From the NCBI RefSeq assembly GCF_000754805.1, contig NZ_KN150731.1, positions 372,001 to 436,000 on the forward strand: 64,000 nucleotides of DNA, given 5' to 3'. The stretch comes from Yersinia frederiksenii ATCC 33641. GTDB taxonomy: Bacteria; Pseudomonadota; Gammaproteobacteria; Enterobacterales; Enterobacteriaceae. This document shows positions 38,339 through 48,006 of the stretch, piece after piece (within the stretch, counting starts at the first letter, position 1; each line of letters opens with the position of its first letter). The translations under genes and the position numbers were made by a program. The notes beneath the pieces were generated by a model. The model was not told where the DNA came from, searched no databases, and was given only the letters and a program-made list of their open reading frames with translations.

Positions 38339-39733
38339 TCAACGCTCCCTCATGGCTTCTGATTGATACTGTTGCAATGGGCTGAGCAAGTAATCAATCA
38401 CCCGACGACGGCCAGTTTTAATTTCTACACTGACCGCCATGCCAGCAGATAGACGTACCGGACGCCCCTCGACGCTCAGCGTATCGCTATCGAGCCGAAC
38501 CCGTGCGGGGAACACCAAACCTTGCTGTTGATCTTCCATCGCATCACGCGAGATATGTTTAACTTCACCGGAAAGTGTGCCGAATCGGGTATAGGGGAAA
38601 CTGTCAACTTTGACTTCAACCGCCTGTCCAGGCAGAACAAATCCGACATCTTTATTCAGAATCATCACATCCAGTTCCAGCGGATAATCTTCCGGCACCA
38701 GCACCATCAGCGGCTGAGCGGTGGTAACCACTCCGCCCAGCGTATGGACCGCTAATTGCTGAATAACCCCACTTTCCGGCGCACGTAAAGTTTGCTGCCG
38801 CTGCCGTTCTACCGACTTAATCAGCTCCTGCTGTAATTGATTAATTACTTCGTGGGTTTTATTTAATTGTTCCTGATAACTTCGTTTCTTTTCCGCTAAG
38901 TAGTGCAATCGCGTTTGCGTAAGATGGCCCGCTTTCGCTTGTAAGATAGCCAGTTCATTCTGCATACGGCTGGCTTCCGCTTGAGCATTGAGCCACTCCC
39001 GCTCTTGTATCAATAACTCCACGGCAGCAATTGATTTAGACTTGGCGAGTGTCTGCAATGCCTGTAGCCGCTGATAAATGTTTTTCATCAAGGTTTTCTG
39101 GTTGGCAATGTTGGTAACGGCTGAGTGCATATGTGCTTGATTAACAGCCAGTTCACTCTCTTGGCGCGCCAGTTCTGCATGATGCTCATCATGCTTTTTT
39201 ATCAACAGTGACTTCGCCGTCATCACCAGATTCTCAGCGCTATCTTCTGGGTAGGTAAAATTCGCCAGTGGATCATCGGTCAGTAACGCGGTGATTTGCG
39301 CAGCTTCGAGCAAACGATGTATTAACTGTTGATTGATATTGTCGACTTCGGCGTCAATCCCAATAGGATTTAACTCTATTAGCACCTGACCGGCGCTAAC
39401 ATGGTCCCCATCACGAACATGAATGGCCGCCACGACTCCGGGCTCAAAGGGTTGGATGACTTTCGAGTGTTCGGAGACAATCACTTTGCCATTGGCTGAG
39501 GCGTGGATATCTAATTTACCGATTATTGACCAAGCCAATACCGACAGTAATGTCAGTGCCAGAAACCAGGCGGTACGCCGCGCCAATGGCGATACTGGAC
39601 GCTCAACGATATCCAGATAAGCGGGCAGAAAATCATATTCATCGCGCGTTTTACCTTGATCGACGTGGCGCTGCCAGCGCTGTTTGAGCGCATTTATCCC
39701 AGACAATTTAGCCAGATATTGCATCAACTTCAT
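38339..39733 (-). CDS. HlyD-family membrane fusion protein of type I secretion
   Basis: The product is 464 residues. A short cytosolic N terminus is followed by one transmembrane helix (residues 54-72, WFLALTLLSVLAWSIIG). A periplasmic lipoyl half (ASANGKVIVSEHSKVIQPFEPGVV) and a long coiled-coil region (about 150-300, with many Gln, Glu and Leu) come next. A beta-barrel end has VLVPEDYPLELDVMILNKDVGF and GMAVSVEIKTGRR, the last being the HlyD signature. The start overlaps the upstream ABC gene stop by 4 bases. It bridges the ABC proteins to an outer-membrane TolC, whose gene is not in the window. Confidence 0.94.
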   Translation of the reverse strand: MKLMQYLAKLSGINALKQRWQRHVDQGKTRDEYDFLPAYLDIVERPVSPLARRTAWFLALTLLSVLAWSIIGKLDIHASANGKVIVSEHSKVIQPFEPGVVAAIHVRDGDHVSAGQVLIELNPIGIDAEVDNINQQLIHRLLEAAQITALLTDDPLANFTYPEDSAENLVMTAKSLLIKKHDEHHAELARQESELAVNQAHMHSAVTNIANQKTLMKNIYQRLQALQTLAKSKSIAAVELLIQEREWLNAQAEASRMQNELAILQAKAGHLTQTRLHYLAEKKRSYQEQLNKTHEVINQLQQELIKSVERQRQQTLRAPESGVIQQLAVHTLGGVVTTAQPLMVLVPEDYPLELDVMILNKDVGFVLPGQAVEVKVDSFPYTRFGTLSGEVKHISRDAMEDQQQGLVFPARVRLDSDTLSVEGRPVRLSAGMAVSVEIKTGRRRVIDYLLSPLQQYQSEAMRER

Positions 39734-41856
39734 TTTGATCCCTCATGGCAAAAGTCTGCTTGTTGTTGCCACAACTGGGCATAAATTCCGTTGAGTGCCA
39801 ATAATTCACCATGACTAGCAAGTTCAGCCACTCGGCCCTGAGTGATAACGGCAATACGGTGGCAATGTCGCACGGTCGAAAGACGGTGGGCGATGGTAAT
39901 CACCGTGCGATTGGCAATAATGCGGGACATATTTTTCTGGACTTCAGCTTGTGACTCATCGTCCAGTGCACTGGTTGCCTCATCAAAAATTAAGACTCGC
40001 GGATTCGCCAGCAGTGTTCGCGCAATCGCAATCCGTTGACGCTGCCCACCAGACAGCGATGCCCCTCCCTCTGCTAGCACGGTGTCATAACCCAGCGGCA
40101 GGGCAAGAATAAAGGCATGAGCGCCCGCTAACGAGGCCGCATCAACCACTTCACTAAGTGGCGCCGTGGGCCGGGAATAAGCAATGTTTTCACGGACAGT
40201 CCGGTTAAACAGGTAATTTTCCTGCATCACCACCCCGACTTGCCGCCGCAAATATTCAGGAGAGAAACGGTTGATTGGCTGACCATCAATACTGATTTCC
40301 CCCTGTTCGGCGATATACAGGCGCTGTAGTAACCGAGCGACGGTACTTTTCCCCGAGCCGGATGGCCCCACTAACCCGATATGCTCTCCGGCCGGTAGTG
40401 ACAGTGAAAAATGGTGTAGCACCGGCTCAAGATCGGGACGATAGCGGAAAGTGACATTTTTCAGCGAAATATGGCCTTGAATCGGGCTATCAGAGGGTAC
40501 GGACCCTGCTGCTTGTTCGGCGGGTAAACTCAAAATATCGGAGATCAGGGTCAGCCCAACCTGAGCCCGTACGCTCTGTTGCCATAAATCCACCAACTTA
40601 CTCATCGGCATTAATGCCTGGACAGCCAACATGTTAAAAGCAATTAACTGCCCAATGCTGAGCTGCACCGACATCACTTGATAAGCCCCAACGACAATAA
40701 CCAGTGCTCCAGCCAACTTTTGCAGCAACTGAGCGCTCTGGCTGCTGAAGTTTTGCAAATTCTGCACGTTAAAATTAGCGTGGGCATAATCACGCGTTTG
40801 TCTTTCCCAGCGTTGCTGCATTTGCGGTTCTAATGCCAGGCTTTTTACCGTCTCCACCCCAGATAATGTTTCGGTTAAAAATGCGCCATTTTGGGCGGCA
40901 CAAGAGCACAATACGCCAACTTTCTTTTGCAATGGCCGCGTGCTGAATGCGGCTAATAACAAATAGAGAGGCAATGTGGCGAGAACAATCAGTGTCAGCT
41001 GCGGCGAAATACACCACATAACAATAAACAATACGAGGGTAAAGACAACATCGACAGATAATGTTAGGGCTGAACCGGTGATGAATTCTCGAATATTATC
41101 CAGCTCCCGCACTCGAGCAACAATATTCCCCACATGACGTTGCTTAAAGTAACTTAAAGGTAATTTAATTAAATGATTAAATAGCTTTCCGCCTAATAAA
41201 ATATCCACCCGCGTCGTGGTATGCGTAAAAATATATTCACGCAGAAATTTCAGAACCACCTCATAGATACCAGTCACTAATAATACAATAATTAGCACAT
41301 CAAGGGTTGTCAGTGCATTATGAACTAAGACCTTGTCCATAATAACTTGAAAGAAAAGTGGCGAGATAAGTGCTAGAAACTGTAATAGCAGTGACAACAC
41401 CAATACCTGAGTCAGTGATTTACGGTGATGGAGTAAAGCAGGGATAAACCAGCGGATATCAAAGCGTGAATGGCTACAATAGAGAACAACACCGCCCCAC
41501 AAAGCACTAAGCTCATGATAGCTTATGATTTTTGGCTGTTTACTGTCAGCGTATTGCAACAGTGCTTGATTATCATTCATCCGAGCCAATAAGATAAATC
41601 GGCCCTGTATATCGCGAAACGCGAGTGGCAACTGCTCTGCCTTAACACGATTTAATGACTGTTTCTTAACATTAAGACGTGTTGGGATGGTGCGTGATAA
41701 TTGTGATAAATAGCGTTGCAATAAGCTGATCGTTGCCATTGCCGAGGCTTCAATATTGGCATTTTGTCTAAATATTTTCACAGGTTCCGCGCTGAATCCC
41801 GCCAAGCTGAGTAATCGCGCCGCGCATACCAAAGAGGAGTGAACGTGGTTTTCCAT
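39730..41856 (-). CDS. Type I secretion ABC transporter (RtxE/HlyB type), copy 2
   Basis: The product is 708 residues. The N-terminal C39-like region has ENHVHSSLVCAARLLSLAG, with no canonical catalytic Cys/His pair that I can place. The membrane domain spans about 160-440, including ISPLFFQVIMDKVLVH. The ABC domain has Walker A GPSGSGKST, signature SLSGGQRQRIAIARTLL, Walker B VLIFDEATSALD and ITIAHRLSTV. Both ABC proteins in this operon have intact nucleotide-binding motifs. First in its operon, it is preceded by 385 bp of AT-rich DNA that should contain the promoter. No toxin or activator gene is adjacent. Confidence 0.93.
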   Translation of the reverse strand: MENHVHSSLVCAARLLSLAGFSAEPVKIFRQNANIEASAMATISLLQRYLSQLSRTIPTRLNVKKQSLNRVKAEQLPLAFRDIQGRFILLARMNDNQALLQYADSKQPKIISYHELSALWGGVVLYCSHSRFDIRWFIPALLHHRKSLTQVLVLSLLLQFLALISPLFFQVIMDKVLVHNALTTLDVLIIVLLVTGIYEVVLKFLREYIFTHTTTRVDILLGGKLFNHLIKLPLSYFKQRHVGNIVARVRELDNIREFITGSALTLSVDVVFTLVLFIVMWCISPQLTLIVLATLPLYLLLAAFSTRPLQKKVGVLCSCAAQNGAFLTETLSGVETVKSLALEPQMQQRWERQTRDYAHANFNVQNLQNFSSQSAQLLQKLAGALVIVVGAYQVMSVQLSIGQLIAFNMLAVQALMPMSKLVDLWQQSVRAQVGLTLISDILSLPAEQAAGSVPSDSPIQGHISLKNVTFRYRPDLEPVLHHFSLSLPAGEHIGLVGPSGSGKSTVARLLQRLYIAEQGEISIDGQPINRFSPEYLRRQVGVVMQENYLFNRTVRENIAYSRPTAPLSEVVDAASLAGAHAFILALPLGYDTVLAEGGASLSGGQRQRIAIARTLLANPRVLIFDEATSALDDESQAEVQKNMSRIIANRTVITIAHRLSTVRHCHRIAVITQGRVAELASHGELLALNGIYAQLWQQQADFCHEGSK

Positions 41857-42241
41857 AAATTACATTTTCCATTATTTCATCGTAGAAACAGATAGGTTTC
41901 CATGCACTAAAAATATAACTATGGAATTGTATGACTTCTTTGATAAACCAACCTCATAAAGTAAGAAGTTTTAATATTCAATATCTCAAAGATTCTTTAA
42001 TGTTATTTAAAAAATACAATAGATATAAAAACGAGCAAAAATAAAACCGCCAAGATAGAAATCGAGCATTCTGCATTAATCTTTGAATGTGAAAAACACG
42101 ACATGTTCAACGGCTGACGACTTCACATTTATTGATTTGTATCGCCAAATCCCCAGAACTTTGTGTGATAATTTCGCGGTGATTTATAGCCCCGTGATTG
42201 GCTACCGTCGTTTTGTCACTGATAACAGGAATTTCCCCAGC
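41857..42241. other. AT-rich spacer between T1SS operon and fhs
   Basis: This 385-bp divergent spacer has A+T-rich sequence near the T1SS start. An open frame from TTG 42083 is continuous with fhs, but the first 53 codons do not resemble the Fhs N terminus and are probably leader. I looked for a ZTP (pfl) riboswitch, known upstream of some fhs genes, and did not see its conserved CCGCCUGGGCA-like segment. Confidence 0.5.
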
Positions 42242-43999
42242 ATGACATCAACTCTACCGTCTATTGCCGCTAACCTCTGCCCGATAACCCATGCGAGTCA
42301 TAACCTCAGCTTGCAACCTATCCAGTATATTGCACAGCAATTAGGTCTCACGGCTGAGGATTTAATTCCATATGGGCATCATATGGCGAAAGTCGATATC
42401 AGTGCCTTACGCCCCGGAGAAACGCGCGGCAAACTGATTCTGGTTTCCAGCATTACGCCCACTCCAATGGGAGAGGGAAAAACGGTCACAACCATTGGAT
42501 TAAGTCAGGGGATCAACCGGTTAGGTCATCGTGGGGTGGCGTGTATCCGTCAACCTAGTCTTGGCCCGGTCTTTGGTGTGAAAGGCGGTGCTGCAGGCGG
42601 AGGGGCCGCACAAGTGCTGCCGATGGAGAAATTAAACCTGCATCTAACAGGGGATATTCATGCCATCAGTGCCGCGCATAATCTGGCGGCGGCGGCGCTG
42701 GATGCCCGTTTGTATCATGAGCAACGTTTGGGGCAAGCCTTTAGTCAACAAACTGGTATGCCGCTGTTGAATATCGATGTTCAGCAGATCCTGTGGCCAC
42801 GCGTGGTTGACCATAATGATCGTGCATTACGGCACATTAAAGTGGGTGTTGGTGGCGGAACCCAGGGTGTTGAACGTACCGACCACGTAGAGATAACCGC
42901 AGCATCAGAATTAATGGCTATTCTGGCGTTATCGGAAAACTTGCAAGATATGCGGCAGCGTATTGGCCGGATCATTTTGGCAAAAAACACCGACGGTAAA
43001 CCCATTACCGCCGATGACCTGGGCGTTGCTGGGGCAATGACCGCATTAATGAAAGAGACTATTCATCCAACATTAATGCAGACCAGCGAACATACACCGG
43101 TATTGATCCATGCAGGGCCATTTGCCAATATCGCGCACGGAAACTCTTCCGTGTTGGCTGACCGTTTGGGGCTACAGTTGGCGGATTATGTGGTTACCGA
43201 GGCCGGTTTTGGCTCCGACATGGGAATGGAAAAGTTCTTTAATATCAAATATCGCCAATCCGGTATTGCCCCTGCTTGTGTGGTCTTGGTCGCGACAATT
43301 CGCAGCCTGAAAGCCAACAGTGGCGCTTTTGACATCAAACCGGGCCAGCCACTGCCCGCAGAGATTCTCAGCACCAATATTCCTTTGCTCAGTCAAGGTT
43401 GCGCCAATCTGAAATGGCATATTAACCATGCTAAAAGCTATGGTCTGCCGGTGGTGGTCGCCCTCAATCGCTTCCCCGACGACAGCGTGGAGGAACTGGC
43501 CTTTGTCAACGATTATGCCCTGTCTGCTGGAGCGGTTGCCTGCGAAATCAGTGAAGCATTTGCCAACGGTGGCGCTGGGACCACGGCACTGGCGCAGCAG
43601 GTTATCAATGCTTGCGCCGATGCTCAGCAACCAATATTGCCTTACCCCGATCATGCCTCACTGGAGCAAAAAATAGCCGTCATGGCCCAAGGTTATGGTG
43701 CTCATGATGTTGAATTTACACCACAAGCCCGCCAGCAACTTGCGGCAATTACCGCCGCCGGTTTTGCTCATTTGCCACTGTGTATGGCCAAAACGCCCTT
43801 GTCTATCAGCGCCGATCCACGTTTGAAGAATGTCCCTCAAGACTTTGTCTTGCCGATCACCGCCTGTGCGGTGTCAGCCGGTGCCGGTTTTGTGCGGATT
43901 TATGCTGGAGATATTATGACCATGCCCGGTCTTGGCACCCAGCCAGCGTATTATCATATTGATATAGATGACGAAGGACACATTTGCGGGTTAAGCTAA
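42242..43999 (+). CDS. fhs: Formate-tetrahydrofolate ligase
   Basis: The product is 585 residues from the ATG at 42242 ([19 protein letters not shown]), preceded by AACAGGAA; the frame extends upstream without homology. It makes 10-formyltetrahydrofolate from formate, ATP and tetrahydrofolate. The nucleotide loop [16 protein letters not shown] is visible, as are [41 protein letters not shown] and DIMTMPGLG near the C terminus. E. coli lacks this gene, so it is accessory relative to that backbone. It stands alone with ydgK 32 bp after it. Confidence 0.95.
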   Translation: MTSTLPSIAANLCPITHASHNLSLQPIQYIAQQLGLTAEDLIPYGHHMAKVDISALRPGETRGKLILVSSITPTPMGEGKTVTTIGLSQGINRLGHRGVACIRQPSLGPVFGVKGGAAGGGAAQVLPMEKLNLHLTGDIHAISAAHNLAAAALDARLYHEQRLGQAFSQQTGMPLLNIDVQQILWPRVVDHNDRALRHIKVGVGGGTQGVERTDHVEITAASELMAILALSENLQDMRQRIGRIILAKNTDGKPITADDLGVAGAMTALMKETIHPTLMQTSEHTPVLIHAGPFANIAHGNSSVLADRLGLQLADYVVTEAGFGSDMGMEKFFNIKYRQSGIAPACVVLVATIRSLKANSGAFDIKPGQPLPAEILSTNIPLLSQGCANLKWHINHAKSYGLPVVVALNRFPDDSVEELAFVNDYALSAGAVACEISEAFANGGAGTTALAQQVINACADAQQPILPYPDHASLEQKIAVMAQGYGAHDVEFTPQARQQLAAITAAGFAHLPLCMAKTPLSISADPRLKNVPQDFVLPITACAVSAGAGFVRIYAGDIMTMPGLGTQPAYYHIDIDDEGHICGLS

Positions 44000-44031
44000 C
44001 CCGCATGCAATTTCAGGTAAAAAGGTTCACT

Positions 44032-44475
44032 ATGTCTCAACAGCAAGAATATCAACGTATTGGTGGCTGGTTATTGGCCCCGCTGGCCTATTTAATAGTG
44101 ACATTGCTCAGTGCCAGTCTGATGCTGGCGCTGTATGCCATGGCAATTTTCACACCAGAATCCAGAGAGTATTTAGTCACTAATTCACAGGCGTTTACCC
44201 TGCAATGGTACTTTTCAGTTGTAACCACAATTGTAATGTGGATTTATACGATATGGGTTATCTGGCTATTGTGTAGCCGCTCACAACGTTTCCCCCAATT
44301 GTTTATTTTATGGTTATTGTTAACCGTATTATTGGCGTTAAAGGCATTTGCGTTTTCCCCCATCAGCGATGCTATCGCCTTACGTACCTTGGGTTGGCCT
44401 CTGCTGGCGGCGGCTGTTTTTGTTCCCTATATCAAGCGTTCTCAGCGGGTGAAAGCCACATTTACCGAAAAATAA
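44032..44475 (+). CDS. ydgK: DUF2569 inner-membrane protein YdgK
   Basis: The product is 147 residues from the ATG at 44032, with AAAGG about 8 bases upstream. A longer frame from 43984 overlaps the fhs stop and is not favoured. Four hydrophobic segments are seen (about 18-38, 60-80, 88-105, 115-130), typical of DUF2569. The position directly before rsxA matches E. coli ydgK. The function is unknown. A 10-bp perfect hairpin follows the stop codon. Confidence 0.88.
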   Translation: MSQQQEYQRIGGWLLAPLAYLIVTLLSASLMLALYAMAIFTPESREYLVTNSQAFTLQWYFSVVTTIVMWIYTIWVIWLLCSRSQRFPQLFILWLLLTVLLALKAFAFSPISDAIALRTLGWPLLAAAVFVPYIKRSQRVKATFTEK

Positions 44476-44508
44476 CAGGAAAAAGGGAATTAACGCCTCT
44501 TTTTCCTG
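44476..44508 (+). terminator. Hairpin after ydgK
   Basis: CAGGAAAAAG (44476-44485) pairs perfectly with CTTTTTCCTG (44499-44508) just after the stop codon. The tail is not T-rich, so termination strength is uncertain. Confidence 0.5.
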
Positions 44509-44604
44509 GCGCTAAGAAATTTTGATTGGCTGATAGGCTGTCACTTTTCGCCCCAGTAAATACGATAAAAATCAATTCGTTAAATTGGCTTTGGCAACTC
44601 ACAG

Positions 44605-44707
44605 CCCCAGTCCTTGCAAGCTGACGGGGATAAATCGTAATAACCTTGCACTTCATCTGTTGTCGTCAGGCCGCCAATTTTGGATAATAGGCGGCTTTTA
44701 TTTTTTT
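44605..44707 (+). promoter_or_regulatory. Structured rsxA leader with terminator-like hairpin
   Basis: A first hairpin pairs CCCC(A)GTC with GACGGGG (44605-44629). A second pairs GCCGCC (44670-44675) with GGCGGC (44690-44695) and is followed by TTTTATTTTTTT up to 44707. The T-run ends 10 bases before the rsxA ATG at 44718 and overlaps its AGG ribosome-binding site. This is an intrinsic-terminator layout inside the leader, so attenuation is possible. Confidence 0.6.
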
Positions 44708-44717
44708 AGGCTCCGCA

Positions 44718-45299
44718 ATGACTGAATACCTGCTCCTGTTTGTCGGTACTGTTTTGGTAAACAACTTCGTCCTGGTCAAATTTCTTGGCCTGTGCCCTTT
44801 CATGGGTGTCTCCAAAAAATTGGAGACCGCCATTGGTATGGGGCTGGCAACCACTTTTGTCCTGACACTGGCCTCGGTGTGTGCCTGGATGGTCAACAGC
44901 TTTATTTTGCTGCCGCTCGGCTTGGTTTATTTACGGACGTTGGCATTTATTTTAGTTATCGCGGTGGTCGTGCAATTTACTGAATTGGTGGTCCGCAAAA
45001 CCAGCCCGGCGCTTTATCGCCTGCTGGGGATATTTTTGCCATTGATCACCACTAACTGTGCAGTGTTAGGTGTGGCGCTACTTAATATCAATCAATCTCA
45101 CAATTTTATGCAATCGGCCGTCTATGGCTTCAGTGCCGCCGCCGGTTTCTCTTTGGTCATGGTGCTATTTGCCGCGATCCGCGAGCGCCTTGCTGTTGCT
45201 GACGTTCCGGCGCCGTTCCGCGGCTCATCCATTGCCCTGATTACTGCTGGGCTGATGTCATTGGCCTTTATGGGCTTTACCGGGTTGGTGAAGTTCTAA
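44718..45299 (+). CDS. rsxA: Rsx/Rnf electron transport subunit A
   Basis: The product is 193 residues with about six transmembrane segments, RnfA type ([54 protein letters not shown]). It is a membrane subunit of the ion-driven complex that moves electrons from NADH toward low-potential acceptors. In E. coli it helps keep SoxR reduced. The conserved TTNC motif carries a cysteine implicated in an intramembrane Fe-S centre in Rnf. The stop codon overlaps the rsxB start by one base. Confidence 0.97.
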   Translation: MTEYLLLFVGTVLVNNFVLVKFLGLCPFMGVSKKLETAIGMGLATTFVLTLASVCAWMVNSFILLPLGLVYLRTLAFILVIAVVVQFTELVVRKTSPALYRLLGIFLPLITTNCAVLGVALLNINQSHNFMQSAVYGFSAAAGFSLVMVLFAAIRERLAVADVPAPFRGSSIALITAGLMSLAFMGFTGLVKF

Positions 45300-45922
45300 T
45301 GATGTCGTTATGGATTGCCATAGGCGCACTCAGTACGTTAGCGCTGATTTCAGGTGCAGTGCTGGGGTTTGCTGCCCGCCGTTTTCAGGTTGAACAAGAC
45401 CCCATCGTTGAGCAAGTCGATGCTATCTTGCCGCAAAGCCAGTGTGGCCAGTGCGGCTACCCCGGCTGTCGCCCCTATGCCGAGGCAGTCTCCGGGGGTA
45501 GTGAAAAAATAAATAAGTGCGCCCCAGGTGGCGAGCAAGTGATGCTTAAGCTGGCGGAGTTGCTGGCTGTTGAACCACAACCGTTAGATGGCGATGAAAC
45601 CGCCGCTCATCCTCAGCGCAAAGTGGCGTTTATTGATGAAGCAAACTGTATCGGTTGCACTAAATGTATTCAAGCATGCCCGGTCGACGCCATCGTGGGT
45701 GCCACCCGCGCGATGCACACCGTGTTGCCCGATCTCTGCACTGGCTGTGACCTTTGTGTCGCCCCTTGCCCGACCGACTGTATTGAAATGATCCCGGTTG
45801 CTACCACCACCGCTAATTGGAAGTGGGATTTGAGCACCATCCCGGTCAAGAATCTTCCCACACAGTTAGCTGCCTCACAGATGATTCCGGTGAAAATGAT
45901 AGATGTGGAGCAACATGTTTAA
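45299..45922 (+). CDS. rsxB: Rsx/Rnf electron transport subunit B (ferredoxin)
   Basis: The product is 207 residues. An N-terminal transmembrane anchor (residues 3-25) is followed by a 4Fe-4S domain ([15 protein letters not shown]) and two ferredoxin clusters: [14 protein letters not shown] and [14 protein letters not shown]. It is the electron carrier of the complex. ATGATG at its start permits initiation one codon later. The 3' end overlaps rsxC by 8 bases. Confidence 0.97.
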   Translation: MMSLWIAIGALSTLALISGAVLGFAARRFQVEQDPIVEQVDAILPQSQCGQCGYPGCRPYAEAVSGGSEKINKCAPGGEQVMLKLAELLAVEPQPLDGDETAAHPQRKVAFIDEANCIGCTKCIQACPVDAIVGATRAMHTVLPDLCTGCDLCVAPCPTDCIEMIPVATTTANWKWDLSTIPVKNLPTQLAASQMIPVKMIDVEQHV

Positions 45923-48002
45923 GCTGTTTACTGCCCGTCAGCACGACACCCTATGGGATTTCGACGGCGGGATACATCCACCAGAAATGAAGTTGCAATC
46001 AAGCCGGGTACCGATGCGTATCGCGTCCCTGCCTGCACAGATGATTATTCCATTGCAGCAACATCTTGGGCCGGAAGGTGAACTCTGTGTTAAGGCTGGC
46101 GACCAAGTACTCAAGGGCCAACCACTGACTATTGGCCATGGCCGTACCGTACCGGTGCATGCACCAACATCCGGTACCATTACCGCCATTGCTCCCCACA
46201 CCACTGCACACCCCTCAGGGTTGGCAGAGTTGTGCGTGCATATTACCCCTGATGGTGAAGACCGCTGGCGCGAACAACAACCTTGGGCCGACTATCAGCA
46301 GCACGACAAACTCGCGCTGTTGAACAGGATCCATCAGGCGGGCATTGCCGGTTTAGGTGGCGCGGGTTTCCCTACAGCCAGCAAATTGCATGGCGGTTTA
46401 AGCAGCGTAACCACACTCATTATCAACGCAGCAGAGTGCGAGCCTTATATCACTGCCGATGACCGGTTGATGCAAGACCATGCAGAAGAACTGGTTAGCG
46501 GGATTCGTATTTTAATCTATCTGCTGCAACCTCAGCAGGTATTAATCGGCATTGAAGATAATAAACCTGAAGCTATCGCAGCCCTGAATCAGGCGCTACG
46601 CGGCCATGATGATATACAGTTGCGTGTGGTTCCTACCAAATACCCGTCCGGGGGGGCCAAGCAACTGACCAAAATTCTGACCGGTAAAGAAGTGCCCTTT
46701 GGCAAACACTCATCATCCATTGGGGTGTTGATGCAAAATGTCGGGACGGTGGTGGCTATCAAGCGGGCGGTGATCGACGACGAGCCATTAATCGAACGTG
46801 TGGTAACTTTAACTGGCGCGGCGTTATCAAAGCCAGGTAACTTCTGGGCCAGAATCGGCACGCCGGTCATACACTTGTTAACATTGGCCGGTTTTCAACC
46901 ACCACACCAGCCGATGGTCATTATGGGTGGCCCGCTGATGGGCTTTACCCTGCCAAGTTTGGATGTGCCCATTGTTAAAATCAGTAACTGCATTTTAGCC
47001 CCAACAGAGGCTGAAATGGGGTTATCCGAGCCAGAGCAAGCTTGTATTCGTTGTGGCTTATGTGTCGATGCTTGTCCAGCCAGTTTATTACCTCAACAAC
47101 TCTATTGGTTTAGCCGGGGTGAAGAACATGAGAAGGCCCGCAATCATAATTTATTTGATTGTATTGAATGTGGTGCCTGCGCTTATGTTTGCCCAAGTAA
47201 TATTCCGTTAGTGCAGTACTACCGTCAGGAAAAAGCGGAAATTCGCGCCCTTGATGAAGAGAGCGCCCGAGCTGCGGAAGCTAAAGCACGTTTTGAGGCT
47301 AAACAAGCTCGGCTCCAACGAGAGAAACTGGCGCGTGAATTACGTCATAAGCAAGCTGCAGTCAAACTAACAGAGGCCGACCAACAGACAGTTGAAGCAG
47401 CGGTTAGCCGTTTGACCCGTGAGTCAGAGAATAAACATTCCGCCATCCATGTCACTGTGGGAGAAACACCGGACAACAGCGCCGTTATTGCTGCCCGAGA
47501 GGCGCGGAAAGCACAGGCCAGAGCACGCCAGGCAGAAAAACAGGCCACCGCCGCAACGGAAGAGACAACAGACGCGATTGACCCACGCCAGGCAGCAGTT
47601 GCCGCCGCCATTGCCAGAGTCAAAGCCAAGAAAGTGGCGCAAGCACAGGCTCAGACCGACGCGGTGAAAAGTGAAAGTGCTGCACTAGAGGAGGATCCGC
47701 GCAAAGCTGCCGTTGCTGCCGCCATCGCCAGAGTCAAAGCCAAAAAAGCGGCGCAAGTACAGGCTCAGCCCGACGCGGTGAAAAGTGAAAGTGCTGCGCC
47801 AGAGGAGGATCCGCGCAAAGCTGCCGTTGCTGCCGCCATCGCCAGAGTCAAAGCCAAAAAAGCGGCGCAAGCACAGGCTCAGCCCGACGCGGTGAAAAGT
47901 GAAAGTGCTGCACTAGAGGAAGACCCGCGCAAAGCTGCCGTTGCCGCCGCCATCGCCAGAGTCAAAGCCAAGAAAGCGGCGCAAGCCGCCAATCCAGATT
48001 AA
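45915..48002 (+). CDS. rsxC: Rsx/Rnf electron transport subunit C
   Basis: The product is 695 residues from the ATG at 45915, preceded by TGGAG within rsxB. The N-terminal half binds NADH and FMN ([34 protein letters not shown]). Two 4Fe-4S motifs follow: [12 protein letters not shown] (about residue 378) and [12 protein letters not shown]. The C-terminal third is charged coiled coil ending in 38-residue repeats, a variable tail also seen in E. coli RsxC. It is a peripheral membrane subunit that takes electrons from NADH. In this genome rsxD does not follow directly; an antisense AraC gene starts its stop codon 4 bases away. Confidence 0.96.
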   Translation: MFKLFTARQHDTLWDFDGGIHPPEMKLQSSRVPMRIASLPAQMIIPLQQHLGPEGELCVKAGDQVLKGQPLTIGHGRTVPVHAPTSGTITAIAPHTTAHPSGLAELCVHITPDGEDRWREQQPWADYQQHDKLALLNRIHQAGIAGLGGAGFPTASKLHGGLSSVTTLIINAAECEPYITADDRLMQDHAEELVSGIRILIYLLQPQQVLIGIEDNKPEAIAALNQALRGHDDIQLRVVPTKYPSGGAKQLTKILTGKEVPFGKHSSSIGVLMQNVGTVVAIKRAVIDDEPLIERVVTLTGAALSKPGNFWARIGTPVIHLLTLAGFQPPHQPMVIMGGPLMGFTLPSLDVPIVKISNCILAPTEAEMGLSEPEQACIRCGLCVDACPASLLPQQLYWFSRGEEHEKARNHNLFDCIECGACAYVCPSNIPLVQYYRQEKAEIRALDEESARAAEAKARFEAKQARLQREKLARELRHKQAAVKLTEADQQTVEAAVSRLTRESENKHSAIHVTVGETPDNSAVIAAREARKAQARARQAEKQATAATEETTDAIDPRQAAVAAAIARVKAKKVAQAQAQTDAVKSESAALEEDPRKAAVAAAIARVKAKKAAQVQAQPDAVKSESAAPEEDPRKAAVAAAIARVKAKKAAQAQAQPDAVKSESAALEEDPRKAAVAAAIARVKAKKAAQAANPD
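47580..47999 (+). repeat. Tandem 114-bp repeats in the rsxC tail
   Basis: Three full units (47580-47693, 47694-47807, 47808-47921) and a 78-bp partial unit (47922-47999) encode 38-residue repeats beginning DPR(K/Q)[14 protein letters not shown] and ending [11 protein letters not shown]. Units differ by only a few bases. The repeat is in frame, so unit gain or loss would keep the reading frame. Confidence 0.95.
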
Positions 48003-48006
48003 GGTT

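Noticed and set aside
36217-41856. Bacteriocin exporter with active C39 peptidase domain
   Set aside because: The N-terminal domains lack the catalytic cysteine pattern and there is no small double-glycine peptide gene nearby.
42083-42241. N-terminal extension of fhs, or a leader peptide
   Set aside because: The 53 extra codons do not resemble Fhs, and a supported ATG with ribosome-binding site lies at 42242.
42001-42241. ZTP (pfl) riboswitch upstream of fhs
   Set aside because: The conserved pseudoknot-forming segment expected for this riboswitch class was not found on reading the leader.
47345-47870. Long open frames antisense to the rsxC tail
   Set aside because: They are by-products of the Ala/Lys-rich repeat sequence; codon structure supports rsxC on the plus strand.
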